A stretch of 64,000 bases of DNA from Neopararhizobium haloflavum (GTDB lineage Bacteria; Pseudomonadota; Alphaproteobacteria; Rhizobiales; Rhizobiaceae): positions 186,001 to 250,000 of the forward strand of contig NZ_NWUC01000005.1 in the NCBI RefSeq assembly GCF_002750855.1, written 5' to 3'. This document shows, in pieces, positions 1-9,630 of this stretch. The notes beneath the pieces are model-generated. The model did no database searches. It saw nothing but the letters and a program-made list of their open reading frames with translations, and was not told the origin of the DNA. Every line of letters begins with the position of its first letter. Position 1 is the stretch's first letter. Both the position numbers and the translations under genes were made by a program.

Positions 1-116
1 ATGTTGCCCGACGACAGCGAAATGAAGAACGTCTGGCCGAAGCTGGAAAAGAAGGTCAGCAAGAATCCGCCGGCAAGCCAGCGACTGTTTTCGGTGATGA
101 ACCTGAAGAACGACAT
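1..116 (-). CDS. MFS transporter, N-terminal part (cut by window edge)
   Basis: Reading the minus strand from an ATG at 116 gives about 38 residues beginning MSFFRFITENSRWLAGG, followed by the phrase LLTFFSSFGQTFFISL. This resembles the first transmembrane helix of a group of alphaproteobacterial major facilitator superfamily permeases. The rest lies outside the window, so the substrate is unknown. The gene follows rpsU on the same strand but is separated from it by an intrinsic terminator at 205-227. The opposite-strand frame over the same bases is open to 387 but runs through that terminator and looks like a shadow. Confidence 0.6.
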   Translation of the reverse strand, partial: MSFFRFITENSRWLAGGFLLTFFSSFGQTFFISLSSGN

Positions 117-204
117 GAAGCCCTGCGAGGAAAACGGCTTGCAAATCGAACCGAACCGCGGGTTCGGTTGCCCGGCCTGTAAGCGCTGGGCGGCTGGATG
201 TCAC

Positions 205-227
205 AAAAAAAGCGGGGTGTCCCCCGC
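205..227 (-). terminator. intrinsic terminator downstream of rpsU
   Basis: On the minus strand a GC-only stem (GCGGGG at 212-217 with CCCCGC at 222-227) is followed by seven T residues (A run at 205-211 on the plus strand). It ends the rpsU transcript, or a separate short transcript, before the MFS gene. Confidence 0.75.
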
Positions 228-403
228 CTTGTCATCTACGTGCCGCTGGAACGCCCGGCGGCTGCTCCCCGGAGTGGAGCTCTCGCGCGGCAAGTTCTGC
301 CGCAGGATGCTCCACCCGGAGATTGCGTGCCGTCGCTGCCAGTACATCCGTGGTCAGCATCCGGCACAGCAAATCGCCTGGACGTGAATCTAGGCGCCGA
401 TTG
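228..403 (-). ncRNA. possible structured 3' UTR or small RNA between rpsU and its terminator
   Basis: The stretch folds into a long nested hairpin: CCGG 269-272 with 316-319, GTGGAGC 274-280 with GCTCCAC 309-315, and an inner GCGGCA 287-292 with TGCCGC 298-303. It is bounded by a palindrome at 404-420 and the terminator at 205-227. No Rfam family was recognised. It may simply be the rpsU 3' UTR or may encode a 44-codon minus-strand ORF starting with an ATG at about 361. Confidence 0.25.
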
Positions 404-420
404 GTTAACGAACCGTTAAC
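404..420. promoter_or_regulatory. CtrA-like palindrome TTAA-N7-TTAA
   Basis: GTTAACG (404-410) and CGTTAAC (414-420) form a perfect inverted repeat with a 3-base centre. It also matches the CtrA box spacing TTAA-N7-TTAAC. It overlaps the rpsU stop codon. Binding is inferred only from the motif. Confidence 0.35.
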
Positions 421-646
421 GCCGTGCGCCGGCCGAACGCGGCAGCAGGCCCTCGCGCTGCGCCTGCTTCTTGGCTGCCTTGCGAACCCGGCGGATCGCC
501 TGCGCCTTTTCGCGTGCGCGGCGCTCGGAGGGCTTTTCGTAAGCCCGGCGCTGCTTCATCTCGCGGAAAAGACCTTCGCGCTGCAGCTTCTTCTTCAGCG
601 CCCGCATTGCCTGTTCAACGTTGTTGTCGCGTACCAGTACCTGCAA
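416..646 (-). CDS. rpsU: 30S ribosomal protein bS21
   Basis: A 76-residue basic protein of the small ribosomal subunit. The family signature is clear: [19 protein letters not shown] near the N-terminus, then an Arg/Lys/Ala-rich helical tail. Length matches alphaproteobacterial S21. The reading frame is open much further upstream, but the family start aligns with a TTG at 646-644 preceded by AGGAG at 5 bases, so TTG is chosen. The gene is monocistronic, with its terminator about 190 bases downstream. Confidence 0.95.
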   Translation of the reverse strand: MQVLVRDNNVEQAMRALKKKLQREGLFREMKQRRAYEKPSERRAREKAQAIRRVRKAAKKQAQREGLLPRSAGARR

Positions 647-1062
647 AACTGCTCCTAACCCGATCGCCCTGAAATCGCGCACCGGTTTCTGCGGAAAGCC
701 TTCAGGCGCCTCGAAAGCGCCGGCATCCCTGTTGAAAGTCCGAACCCGAGGCAACGCGCCGGATCGGCGCTCGCCAGACGAAGCAATGGGACCGATAGAC
801 CGAGACAAGCGGCCTGATCCGTGCGTTGGCGAGGCTTCGCCCGCCTGCACATTGTCCGTCATGGGTAGATGATGGAAACCGCCATATGGGCAGTCGGCGC
901 TCCCTATGGAGCACCCATGTTTGCTATCATATGGCATCGCACACCCTGAAATCAATGCCCGCGCGCCCGGCGTGGGACGAAATCGCCTCGCATTTGACCT
1001 GGCGGACGCGAAGTTGACGATTGCGCGTTGTATTTTGCCGGCGCCGCCATACATTGCGCGCC
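647..1062. other. intergenic region between divergent rpsU and ABC exporter operon
   Basis: No convincing gene is seen here; open frames have poor codon use. It must hold the rpsU promoter (minus strand) and the exporter promoter (plus strand). A weak sigma70-like candidate for the exporter is TTGACC at 994-999, but no good -10 follows, so no promoter is called. Confidence 0.5.
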
Positions 1063-1989
1063 ATGCATCCCGTCATAGCAATCTCCTCCCTTTCGAAACG
1101 ATACGATTCCGGATTCGAGGCCCTGAAAGGCGTCGATCTGGAGATCGACCGTGGCGAAATCTTCGCACTCCTCGGCCCCAACGGGGCCGGCAAGACGACG
1201 CTGATCTCGATCATCTGCGGCATCGTCAATCCGACGGGCGGCAGCGTCAGCGTCGACGGCCACGATATTCTTGCTGATTATCGCGCCGCACGCTCCCTGA
1301 TCGGTCTTGTCCCGCAGGAGCTGACGACCGATCAGTTCGAATCGGTCTTCGACACCGTCTCCTTTTCGCGCGGCCTTTTCGGCAAGAAGCCCGATCCCGC
1401 CTATATCGAGAAGGTCCTCACCGACCTTTCCCTTATCGACAAGCGGGACAACAAGCTGCGAGAACTCTCCGGCGGCATGAAGCGGCGCGTTCTCATCGCC
1501 AAGGCGCTGTCGCACGAGCCCAAGATCCTTTTCCTCGACGAGCCGACGGCCGGCGTCGACGTCTCGCTCAGAAAGGACATGTGGGAAGTCATCCGCAAGC
1601 TGCGCGAATCGGGCGTCACCATCATCCTCACGACCCACTACATCGAGGAAGCCGAAGAGATGGCCGATCGCATCGGCATCATATCCGGTGGCCGTCTGCT
1701 CCTCGTCGAGCGCAAGGCAGATCTCATGCGCAAGCTTGGCATCAAGCAACTGCGCCTGGAGCTGCGCGAGCCTCTATCCGCGCTGCCTGCGGAACTGCAG
1801 GGCTACGACCTGACGATCGAGGACGACGGCAAGACCCTTCTCTACACCTTCGACCGCGAAGGCGAGCGCACGCGCATCACCTCGCTTCTGGCAGACCTCC
1901 AGAGCGCGGGCATCCGCGTGCGCGATCTCGACACCAAGCAAAGCACGCTCGAAGACATCTTCGTCAGTCTCGTGAAGGAGCAGGCGTGA
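1063..1989 (+). CDS. ABC transporter ATP-binding protein (drug/antibiotic exporter type)
   Basis: A 308-residue nucleotide-binding subunit. Visible motifs are Walker [10 protein letters not shown], signature LSGGMKRRV, Walker [13 protein letters not shown] and the switch His in [14 protein letters not shown]. The C-terminal about 90 residues form the extra domain typical of ABC-2 exporter ATPases (NodI/DrrA/CcmA-like). ATG at 1063 is chosen because the frame upstream (from 1021) gives an Arg-rich sequence unlike the family. Its stop overlaps the GTG start of the permease, so the two are translationally coupled. Substrate unknown. Confidence 0.93.
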   Translation: MHPVIAISSLSKRYDSGFEALKGVDLEIDRGEIFALLGPNGAGKTTLISIICGIVNPTGGSVSVDGHDILADYRAARSLIGLVPQELTTDQFESVFDTVSFSRGLFGKKPDPAYIEKVLTDLSLIDKRDNKLRELSGGMKRRVLIAKALSHEPKILFLDEPTAGVDVSLRKDMWEVIRKLRESGVTIILTTHYIEEAEEMADRIGIISGGRLLLVERKADLMRKLGIKQLRLELREPLSALPAELQGYDLTIEDDGKTLLYTFDREGERTRITSLLADLQSAGIRVRDLDTKQSTLEDIFVSLVKEQA

Positions 1990-2747
1990 ATTTCCAGGCC
2001 GTAAAGTCCATCTATGCCTTCGAGATGAATCGCTGGAGGCGCACCGTGCTTCAGTCGATCGTCTCGCCGGTCATCTCCACGTCGCTCTATTTCGTGGTTT
2101 TCGGCGCCGCCATCGGCTCGCGCATCGAAACGGTTGAAGGCGTCTCCTACGGCGCCTTCATCGTGCCCGGCCTGATGATGCTAACGCTTCTGCAGCAATC
2201 GGTCTCGGCCGCGTCCTTCGGAATCTATTTTCCCAAGTTCACCGGCACCATCTATGAGATCCTGTCGGCCCCGGTCTCCTTCTTCGAGATCGTTCTCGGC
2301 TATGTCGGCGCTGCCGCCACCAAATCGATCATCCTTGGCACGATCATCCTGATCACCGCCTCGCTCTTCGTGGATCTCAGGATCGCCCACCCGTTCTGGA
2401 TGGTTGCCTTCCTTCTCCTGACGGCTGTCACCTTCTCGCTGCTCGGCTTCATCATCGGCATATGGGCCGACAATTTCGAGAAGCTTCAGCTCGTCCCGCT
2501 CCTCATCATCACGCCGCTCGTCTTCCTCGGCGGCTCCTTCTATTCCGTCGACATGTTGCCCCCCTTCTGGCAGGGCGTGACGATGTTCAATCCGGTCCTC
2601 TATCTGATCTCCGGGTTCCGCTGGAGCTTCTACGAGGTCTCGGACGTGTCGATCGTCTGGTCCGTTGCCGCAATCGGCATGTTCCTGTCGCTCGCGCTCG
2701 GTATCGTCTGGTGGATCTTCAAGACCGGCTATCAGCTGAAAAGCTGA
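1986..2747 (+). CDS. ABC-2 type permease
   Basis: A 253-residue membrane protein, partner of the preceding ATPase. It has about six hydrophobic segments and the ABC-2 family phrase [14 protein letters not shown] followed by [13 protein letters not shown]. It starts at GTG 1986, overlapping the upstream stop by three bases. Together the pair forms an exporter of the YadG/YadH type, in which one ATPase and one permease each dimerise. Exported compound unknown. Confidence 0.93.
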   Translation: MNFQAVKSIYAFEMNRWRRTVLQSIVSPVISTSLYFVVFGAAIGSRIETVEGVSYGAFIVPGLMMLTLLQQSVSAASFGIYFPKFTGTIYEILSAPVSFFEIVLGYVGAAATKSIILGTIILITASLFVDLRIAHPFWMVAFLLLTAVTFSLLGFIIGIWADNFEKLQLVPLLIITPLVFLGGSFYSVDMLPPFWQGVTMFNPVLYLISGFRWSFYEVSDVSIVWSVAAIGMFLSLALGIVWWIFKTGYQLKS

Positions 2748-2757
2748 GCGGGACACC

Positions 2758-3651
2758 ATGCGGACACCGCTCGCGCAATCGGTCTTCGGGCTGCTTCTCG
2801 TCACCGGCACGCTGCTCGGCGCCACGCCGCCACTCGGCAAGGCGGCCACAGCGGCCGGTGCGCCGCCGCTGCTCTGGGCATTCGTCATCTCGTTCGGCGC
2901 CGGCGCAATCCTCCTCGCCGGCCTTCTGGCAACCGGCCGCGGGCTCGGTCTGACGCCCCACAAGCTGCGTTTCTATCTGCTGGCGGCGATCGTTTCCTAT
3001 GCCATCCCGAACGTCTTGCTGTTTTCCGCTGTGCCGCACCTTGGCGCCGGCTACAGCGGCATCATGTTCACGCTCTCGCCGGTGATCACCCTGACCATGT
3101 CGATCGCGCTCGGCGTTCAGCCACCCAATCGGCTCGGCATCATCGGCATTGCCGTCGGCTTCATCGGTGCGCTGATCGTCGCCACGACGCGTGGTGCTGC
3201 CGGCGCGCCGGCCAGCATAGGCTGGGTCGTGGTCGGGCTGATGATCCCGATCAGCCTCGCCGCCGGCAACGTCTACCGCAGTTTCGACTGGCCGGCCGAC
3301 GCCGGTCCGACCGAGCTTGCAGCCGGCAGCCACCTTGCATCCGCCGCGATCGTCTTTGCCGGCCTCTTCCTGACCGGTGACATGGCATCTTTCGCGCTGC
3401 TTCCGACGATCCCGTGGATCACGCTCGCACAGATAACGAGCGCGGCGGCGATGTTCGTCTTCTTCTTCCGCCTTCAGGAAGTCGGAGGCCCGGTCTATCT
3501 GAGCCAGATCGGGTATGTCGCCGCCGCAATCGGCCTTCTGGCCGGCATCTTCCTTCTGGGAGAACGCTACGCGGCACTGACATGGGTCGGAGCGCTTATC
3601 ATTGCCGCCGGCGTCGCGCTCACCACCCGGGCCCAGCGGAACGCACAATAA
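2758..3651 (+). CDS. EamA/DMT-family transporter
   Basis: A 297-residue protein with about ten hydrophobic helices, in two repeats of five, as in the drug/metabolite transporter superfamily (for example LFSAVPHLGAGYSGIMFTL in the first half). It starts 10 bases after the ABC permease stop and is probably co-transcribed. Direction is most likely export of a small metabolite; the substrate cannot be read from sequence. The 234 bases to nadE (convergent) hold no gene. Confidence 0.85.
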   Translation: MRTPLAQSVFGLLLVTGTLLGATPPLGKAATAAGAPPLLWAFVISFGAGAILLAGLLATGRGLGLTPHKLRFYLLAAIVSYAIPNVLLFSAVPHLGAGYSGIMFTLSPVITLTMSIALGVQPPNRLGIIGIAVGFIGALIVATTRGAAGAPASIGWVVVGLMIPISLAAGNVYRSFDWPADAGPTELAAGSHLASAAIVFAGLFLTGDMASFALLPTIPWITLAQITSAAAMFVFFFRLQEVGGPVYLSQIGYVAAAIGLLAGIFLLGERYAALTWVGALIIAAGVALTTRAQRNAQ

Positions 3652-3885
3652 AACGCCTCACGAAGAGCCGCATCGGGCTGCCTCCAAGCTTGAGGCGAAT
3701 GGCAGAGCGCAGCGGCGGCTGACGCATCGGGTCTGGATATTGATGTCGCATCTGGGGCTTTTCCTCGCGCCCCCAACCCGACGAAACCCGCTTTCGATAC
3801 GAAACGCGAGATAGAAAGTTTCACAGTCGTCATCACGAGAATGTGAATTTCACTATATTGATGAAAATTTAACTTTGTCAGTGCG

Positions 3886-5559
3886 TTAGCCACGATCCCT
3901 GAATCGGTTTGTGATCGGATATCGCCGGTCCCGGCCGAAATTCTTGCGCGTGATCTTCACGCCCGGCGCCGACTGCCGGCGCTTGTATTCGGCGATGTAG
4001 AGCAGATGTTCGATGCGGTGCACGAGCGCCTCTTCATGTCCGCGCGCGACGATCGCTTCCGTCGACATCTCGCCCTCCACGAGACATTCCAGGATATCGT
4101 CGAGCACATCGTAATCCGGCAGCGAGTCCTGGTCGGTCTGGTTCTCGCGCAGTTCGGCCGAGGGCGCCTTGTCGATGATGCTTTCGGGGATCACGACGCC
4201 CGCCGGCCCCATGGCGCCGGCGGGCCGATTGGCGTTGCGCCAGCGTGACAAACTGTAGACTTCGCTCTTGTAGAGATCCTTGATCGGATTGAAGCCGCCG
4301 TTCATGTCGCCGTAAAGCGTCGCATAGCCGACCGACATCTCCGATTTATTGCCTGTCGTCACCACCATCGAACCGAACTTGTTGGAGATCGCCATCAGGA
4401 TCGTCCCGCGGGTGCGGCTTTGCAGGTTCTCCTCCGTCACCCCCTCCTCGGTGCCTTCGAACATCTGGTCGAGTGCGGCAAGGAAGCCCTCCACCGGCTC
4501 GGCGATCGGCACGATGTCGTAACGGCATGCGAGCGCTCTTGCGCACGCCTCCGCGTCGCTGAGCGATGTCTTGGCGGTATAGCGATAGGGCATCATCACC
4601 GTGCGCACCCTTTCCGCACCGAGCGCGTCGACCGCAAGCGCCGCACAGATCGCCGAATCGATGCCGCCGGAAAGGCCAAGCACCACCTGCTTGAAACCGT
4701 TCTTGTTGACGTAGTCCCTGAGGCCCAGCATGCAGGCGCGGTAGTCGGCCTCCTGGGGCTGCGGCAGCGCCTCGATAGGGCCGGACCGGCAGACCCACCC
4801 TTCGACGCTGCGCTCCCAGCGCGTCAGCACCACCGTCTCGTCGAATTGTCCGAGCTGGAAGGCAAGTGTCTTGTCGGGGTTGATCGCGAACGAGCCGCCG
4901 TCGAACACCAGTTCGTCCTGGCCGCCCACCTGGTTGGCATAGACCAGCGCCAGCCCGCTTTCGATCACCTGCCTGATCGCCACCTGCTGGCGGACGTCCA
5001 TCTTGCCGCGATAATAGGGCGAGCCGTTCGGCACGATCAGCAGCTCCGCGCCGCTCTCGGCCAGCGTCTCGCAGACATCGAGGTCGCCCCAGATGTCCTC
5101 GCAGACCGGCAGGCCGATCCGCACGCCGCGAAAGTCGACCGGCCCTGGCATCGCGCCGGGCTGGAACACGCGCTTTTCGTCGAACTCGCCGTAATTGGGA
5201 AGGTCCACCTTGTCGCGCGTCGCCGCGACCCGGCCACCGTCGAGCAGCGCCACCGCGTTGTAGCGGCCATGGGCGTCAAAGCGCGGATAGCCGATCACCA
5301 CGCCCGGCCCGCCGTCCCCCGTATCGTCCGCAAGCGCCTCGAGCGCGCGCGCCGATGCCGCGAGGAACGCCGGCTTCAGCACCAGGTCTTCGGGCGGATA
5401 ACCGGACAGGAAGAGTTCGGTGAAAACCACGAGGTCGGCGCCCTGCTCCGCAGCCTCGCGTCGCGCCCGTCGTGCCTTTTCCAGATTGCCGGCGATGTCG
5501 CCGACGGTCGGATTGAGCTGCGCGATGGCGATGGAAAGCGTATCGGTGGATGCGGTCAT
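3886..5559 (-). CDS. nadE: glutamine-dependent NAD+ synthetase
   Basis: A 557-residue two-domain enzyme converting nicotinic acid adenine dinucleotide to NAD+ with ATP and glutamine. The N-terminal nitrilase-type glutaminase carries the catalytic triad Glu48 (VVFTELF), Lys117 (TRDKVDLPN) and Cys153 (LPVCEDIW). The C-terminal synthetase has the ATP-pyrophosphatase loop SGGIDS at 297-302 and the NKSEMSVGYATLYGD segment. Length and order are those of bacterial long NadE. It is convergent with the EamA gene and divergent from the GGDEF gene. Confidence 0.97.
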   Translation of the reverse strand: MTASTDTLSIAIAQLNPTVGDIAGNLEKARRARREAAEQGADLVVFTELFLSGYPPEDLVLKPAFLAASARALEALADDTGDGGPGVVIGYPRFDAHGRYNAVALLDGGRVAATRDKVDLPNYGEFDEKRVFQPGAMPGPVDFRGVRIGLPVCEDIWGDLDVCETLAESGAELLIVPNGSPYYRGKMDVRQQVAIRQVIESGLALVYANQVGGQDELVFDGGSFAINPDKTLAFQLGQFDETVVLTRWERSVEGWVCRSGPIEALPQPQEADYRACMLGLRDYVNKNGFKQVVLGLSGGIDSAICAALAVDALGAERVRTVMMPYRYTAKTSLSDAEACARALACRYDIVPIAEPVEGFLAALDQMFEGTEEGVTEENLQSRTRGTILMAISNKFGSMVVTTGNKSEMSVGYATLYGDMNGGFNPIKDLYKSEVYSLSRWRNANRPAGAMGPAGVVIPESIIDKAPSAELRENQTDQDSLPDYDVLDDILECLVEGEMSTEAIVARGHEEALVHRIEHLLYIAEYKRRQSAPGVKITRKNFGRDRRYPITNRFRDRG

Positions 5560-5720
5560 TGCGAAAACTCATGCCTTGTCGTCCGGTCCGCCTGCTCTAG
5601 CCCGGTTCATGCCCGGACGGAAGCCGCCGACCGGAATGGTCGTTGCTTGAAGTGAAAAGCTTTACGCTGAATTTACCCCGGCTGCGCAATGTGGGCTCAC
5701 AAGCACAACCGAGACCATCG

Positions 5721-7658
5721 ATGTTCCTGCGCCTCCAACTCAATCGCGCCCCTCCGACGGGCGCGGCAAAAAATGCCTTTCGCATCATCGCGCTGACGGT
5801 GTGTCTTGCCATCCTCTATATCCTCGGCACCCGCGCCAGCATTCTCTTCGCCGATCTCGTGGCCGACGGCTCGATCCGCAAGAACTGGGTCCCGTTCTGG
5901 CTGCCGTCAGGCCTCGCGCTGGCCGCTGTGATGCGCTTCGGGCCGGCCGCCCTGCCGGGTATCTTCATCGGTTCGTGTCTTGCCAATCTCTCGCTCAAGG
6001 CGCCGTTTGCGATCGCTGTCTGGCTCGCCGCCGTCAATGCGTCCCAGCCGTTGCTGATCGTCGCGCTCTTGCGGCGCTGGTCCGTCCCGGAAAGCCCGTT
6101 TCTCACCGGCCGCGGCGTCGCCTGCTTCGTCGCCGCGACGTTCATCGGCTGCTGCCTCTACGGCGCCGTCCTCGGACCGGTCGGCTTTGCAATGGCCGGC
6201 TGGATGAAGCTCGGCGCCTTCCCGGTGGAGTGGATGCGCTGGGCTCTCGGCGACATCACCGCGATCTTGATCCTCACCCCGATCATCCTCATCGCGCTTC
6301 ACCCGTGGGCTCAGCCGCGCGGCGACATGATCATGACCGAAACCTTCGCCGTCATGCTGATTGGCGCGGGCCTGGTCGCCGTCGTGTTCAGCGACATGCT
6401 CGTTGGCGGCCCGCTGCATCACCTCTCGCTGGAATTCTTGCTGTTTCCACTGATCATCTGGGCGGCGCTGCGCGGCACGCTGCTCACCACCACCTCCCTC
6501 GTCTTCGTCATGTCCGTCGCCATTGCCGTGTGCACCGCCTTCGGCCATGGGCCGATCAGCAACGCGGCACCCTCGCGTGAGGCGCTGATCATGCTGCAGG
6601 CGTTGATAGCCGTCCTCGCCGTCACCGGCCTTCTGCTCACTGCCACCAGCGGCGAGCGCCGCTTCAGCCAGGCGCGGCTCAAGGAAACGCTGGAGGGTCT
6701 TGATCACCTCGTTCGCGCCCGCACCGCCGCGCTCGACAATGCCAATCGCCGCCTCGCCATGGAAGCGGCACAGCACGCGCAGATTTCCCGCATCAATGAA
6801 GGCCGCAGCCGTCTGCTCCAGAAGCTGACCACAGGCGAGCGGCTGGAATCCCTGCTGTCGACGCTGGAGCGGGAAATCGAACGAACGGCCCCCGACTGGA
6901 AGGTCCGCATCGATGTCGGCGCGACGTCGAAGCGGTACCGTCACGTCGCCGCCGCCGGCGTCGAGCGGCATGATATCAAAGGCGCCGAGGGTCGTGTCCT
7001 GGCGTTGATGTTCATCGAACGTCCGATCGGACGGGCGCTCAGCGAGCAGCAGGTCGGCCTCATCGAGGAAAGCGCCGATCTCGTCCGCCTCATCGTCGAA
7101 TTCAAGGCCAATGAGCATCGGTTGCAGCGCCTTGCGCGCTACGACACGCTGACGGGTGCGCTCAATCGCGGCGCGTTCTCGGCCGAACTGTCCACCCTGA
7201 TGCAGGAGATCGACGGTCCGGCCGGCACGCTCAGCCTCCTCTATGTCGACCTCGACGGCTTCAAGGCGGTCAACGACACGTGCGGCCATGCGTTGGGAGA
7301 CACCATCCTGAAGGAAGTCGTCGAGCGGTTTCAGGTTTTGGCCGGCCCGCGCGCGGTCATCGGCAGGCTCGGGGGCGACGAGTTCGTCATCGCCCTCCCA
7401 CGCATTTGCGACCGCGAGCTTGTCTCGCTGATGGCCGGGCGGCTCGTCGATTGCTGCGCAAGCCTTTCGACGGGCGATGCCGCGCCGCCCATCACCGCCA
7501 GCATCGGCATCGGTCGCTACCCGGTCAACGGGACGACTGCGACGGATCTGCTGATCGCGGCCGATACCGCCATGTACAGCGCCAAGCGCGCCGGCGGCAG
7601 CCGCTACGTCTTCTCAGACGCGCAGATCGATCCGCGGGAATGCCGAGCCGCCGGCTGA
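5721..7658 (+). CDS. MASE1-GGDEF diguanylate cyclase
   Basis: A membrane-bound c-di-GMP synthase candidate of about 645 residues. The first about 300 residues form a multi-helix MASE1-type sensor domain (FWLPSGLALAAVMRFGPAALPG is the usual landmark). A coiled stretch (about 320-390) and a GAF-like linker follow, then a GGDEF domain with intact GGDEF motif near residue 551 and substrate-binding DLDGFKAVND. No EAL domain is present. ATG 5721 is preferred; upstream in-frame TTG 5643 would add 26 residues. An RxxD inhibitory site is not evident before GGDEF. Confidence 0.9.
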   Translation: MFLRLQLNRAPPTGAAKNAFRIIALTVCLAILYILGTRASILFADLVADGSIRKNWVPFWLPSGLALAAVMRFGPAALPGIFIGSCLANLSLKAPFAIAVWLAAVNASQPLLIVALLRRWSVPESPFLTGRGVACFVAATFIGCCLYGAVLGPVGFAMAGWMKLGAFPVEWMRWALGDITAILILTPIILIALHPWAQPRGDMIMTETFAVMLIGAGLVAVVFSDMLVGGPLHHLSLEFLLFPLIIWAALRGTLLTTTSLVFVMSVAIAVCTAFGHGPISNAAPSREALIMLQALIAVLAVTGLLLTATSGERRFSQARLKETLEGLDHLVRARTAALDNANRRLAMEAAQHAQISRINEGRSRLLQKLTTGERLESLLSTLEREIERTAPDWKVRIDVGATSKRYRHVAAAGVERHDIKGAEGRVLALMFIERPIGRALSEQQVGLIEESADLVRLIVEFKANEHRLQRLARYDTLTGALNRGAFSAELSTLMQEIDGPAGTLSLLYVDLDGFKAVNDTCGHALGDTILKEVVERFQVLAGPRAVIGRLGGDEFVIALPRICDRELVSLMAGRLVDCCASLSTGDAAPPITASIGIGRYPVNGTTATDLLIAADTAMYSAKRAGGSRYVFSDAQIDPRECRAAG

Positions 7659-7687
7659 TCCTTGCGAGCGGCGCCCGCGCCCTGCCG

Positions 7688-8266
7688 TCAATAGAGCCCC
7701 AGCCGATCCTCACCCCTGTCGATCATAAGCGGGATGATGAGGTCTTCCTCGTCCTCAAGGTGCCGCAGCAGGCCCGCAAGGAGCCGTTCGGCCTGCTGCC
7801 CGTAATCCTCGCTCGCCCGCTTCAGTTGATCCCCGCCTGCCCGCAATCCCTCAAGGAAGCCACGCGCAGCGTGCGCATTGGCTTTCAGCAGATCGTGAAT
7901 CAGATGATGGTCGGAATCGAGGATGTCGAAGCCGCGCTTGAGGCGTGGATCGGCCGCCGCGAAGGCAGGAAAGTAATGCTGGTCCTCGATCTGATGGTGC
8001 CCTTCGAGCTGCGACAGGAAGAAATTTAGTCGCGGCACGAACCAGCCGGCAAAGGCATCCGGCGCCATCCGCCCTTCTTTCAGGTCGTTCGTCGTCGTCA
8101 CCAGCGCCCGGCCGAGTTCGCGGAACATGTCGTGCCGCTGCAGCCAGAACGAACCGGTCTGCCCGATCGTGTGATCGCGATGCCATCCCTCACGCGGATA
8201 TTTGGCGAGAAGCACCCTGAGGTCGTCCGGCAGGCCGGAGCGGGCATAAAGCGTTTCGTCGGACAT
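7688..8266 (-). CDS. hemerythrin domain-containing protein
   Basis: A 192-residue predicted four-helix protein with the His/Glu pattern of a hemerythrin-like diiron site: HRDHTIG near residue 29, HHQIEDQHYFP near 89, DSDHHLIHDLL near 118 and HLEDEEDLIIP near the end. Such proteins bind or sense O2, NO or iron. The function here is unknown. It lies 15 bases downstream of dgkA on the same strand. Confidence 0.85.
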   Translation of the reverse strand: MSDETLYARSGLPDDLRVLLAKYPREGWHRDHTIGQTGSFWLQRHDMFRELGRALVTTTNDLKEGRMAPDAFAGWFVPRLNFFLSQLEGHHQIEDQHYFPAFAAADPRLKRGFDILDSDHHLIHDLLKANAHAARGFLEGLRAGGDQLKRASEDYGQQAERLLAGLLRHLEDEEDLIIPLMIDRGEDRLGLY

Positions 8267-8281
8267 GGGATGCTCGGTTCG

Positions 8282-8632
8282 TCAGTTGAAGAAGCGAAGA
8301 TATAGCGCGGCGAGCCAGACGGACCCGGACAACATCACCGAGAAGAGGACGGCAGCCGATCCGCAGTCCTTGGCGATCTTGATCTCTTCCATGTAGTTGC
8401 GCGAAAGCCCGTTGCAAACCGCCTCCACGGCCGTGTTGAGCAGTTCCACGATCATCATGAAGACGACGACCCCGATCAGCACCAGAAACATGACGAGGCT
8501 GTCGCTGATCAGCGCGGCAAGCGGCACCGCGATGGCGAAGAGGATCAGTTCCTGCTTGAACGAGGCCTCGTGGCCGGCCGCATAATAGATGCCGGCGCAC
8601 GAGTGCCGGAATGCGTGATAGATGCGCTGCAT
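8282..8632 (-). CDS. dgkA: diacylglycerol kinase (integral membrane)
   Basis: A 116-residue protein with three transmembrane helices that phosphorylates diacylglycerol to phosphatidate in phospholipid turnover. Family motifs are HEASFKQEL at the N-terminus, VELLNTAVEAVCN in the second helix and KDCGSAAVL before the third. The ATG at 8632 has a strong GGGGGAAGG upstream and aligns with known DgkA; an in-frame TTG at 8692 would add 20 residues. Probably co-transcribed with the hemerythrin gene. Confidence 0.93.
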   Translation of the reverse strand: MQRIYHAFRHSCAGIYYAAGHEASFKQELILFAIAVPLAALISDSLVMFLVLIGVVVFMMIVELLNTAVEAVCNGLSRNYMEEIKIAKDCGSAAVLFSVMLSGSVWLAALYLRFFN

Positions 8633-8734
8633 GCCTTCCCCCGCGTCGACGGCCCTGTCTAACGAGGTAGCGGCTCCGCGCTGAACACGCAATTACCGCA
8701 ATGGGCGACGTCATGCCCACCCTGCGCGCCGCAG

Positions 8735-9538
8735 TCAGTGAAACGCATAGGCATCCATCGCCAGCGCCCCGAATTCGTTGCTCGCGTGGATCGCGTCGGC
8801 TCGCCAGCCAGCGTTTCGGTTTGCCGCGCCGATCGCGACGAAGAGCGGCATCAGATGCTCGGGCGTCGGGTGGTTGCGCGCCGCGTGCGGCGCCTGCTCC
8901 AGCCAGCCGGTGAGCGCCTGTTCGTCGCCCGCCCGGATGCGATCATCCATCCACGCGGCAAATTCCGCCACCCAGTCCGGCACGGGCGCATCACGCCGGC
9001 CGGCACGCAGCGCCTTGAACGCTTCGCCGAGATTGTGCGTGAACGAGCCGGACCCGATGATCAGCACATCCTCCCCCCGCAGGTCGGCCAGTGCCCGCCC
9101 GAGGCTCATGTGGTAGGCGGCATCGCGGCCCGGATCGACCGAGACCTGCACGACCGGAATGTCGGCTTCGGGATAGATCAATGACAGCGGCACCCAGGTG
9201 CCGTGGTCGAAGCCGCGATCGCCGATGGTCCGCGCCTTGAACCCCTGCTCTGTCAGCCGTCTGGCGATGTCTGCGGCCAGCCCCGGCAAGCCGGGTGCCC
9301 CATAGCGTATCTCGTAGAGCTTGCGGTCGAAGCCGCCGAAGTCGTGGATCGTCTCGGGCATCGCATCGGCCGTGACGGCGACACCGCCCTCGACCTCGAA
9401 ATGCGCGCTCACGACGATGATCGCGCGCGGCCGCGCAATGGTCGCGGCAAACCCCTTCAGGAACGTCGCAGCGGCCGTATCTGCGATCGCCGTGTCCGGC
9501 GAACCATGGGAAATGAAGATTGTCGGCAACGCATCCAT
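8735..9538 (-). CDS. DODA/LigB-type extradiol ring-opening dioxygenase (YgiD-like)
   Basis: A 267-residue class III extradiol dioxygenase. Metal-binding signatures are FISHGSPD near the start, SAHFEVEGG near residue 63, and GFDHGTWVPL in the middle. This class opens catecholic rings; the E. coli relative YgiD acts on DOPA. The ATG at 9538 is preceded by AAGGAG at 8 bases; the open frame extends 27 codons further but with poorer context. Native substrate unknown. Confidence 0.9.
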   Translation of the reverse strand: MDALPTIFISHGSPDTAIADTAAATFLKGFAATIARPRAIIVVSAHFEVEGGVAVTADAMPETIHDFGGFDRKLYEIRYGAPGLPGLAADIARRLTEQGFKARTIGDRGFDHGTWVPLSLIYPEADIPVVQVSVDPGRDAAYHMSLGRALADLRGEDVLIIGSGSFTHNLGEAFKALRAGRRDAPVPDWVAEFAAWMDDRIRAGDEQALTGWLEQAPHAARNHPTPEHLMPLFVAIGAANRNAGWRADAIHASNEFGALAMDAYAFH

Positions 9539-9630
9539 GTCGTGCACTCCTTTGCCTCGAAATCTAGGCGAAGAAGCATGTTCACAAAAGATGGGATAAG
9601 CGCCACGCAGCGTTCGCAATTTGAAGACGA

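Noticed and set aside
1-387. 128-codon plus-strand ORF at the window start
   Set aside because: It runs through the minus-strand terminator at 205-227. The minus strand gives a clear MFS N-terminus instead, so the plus frame is a shadow.
416-1054. 212-codon minus-strand ORF ending in S21
   Set aside because: Only the last 76 codons match bS21, and they start at a TTG with a good ribosome binding site; the upstream part has no family match.
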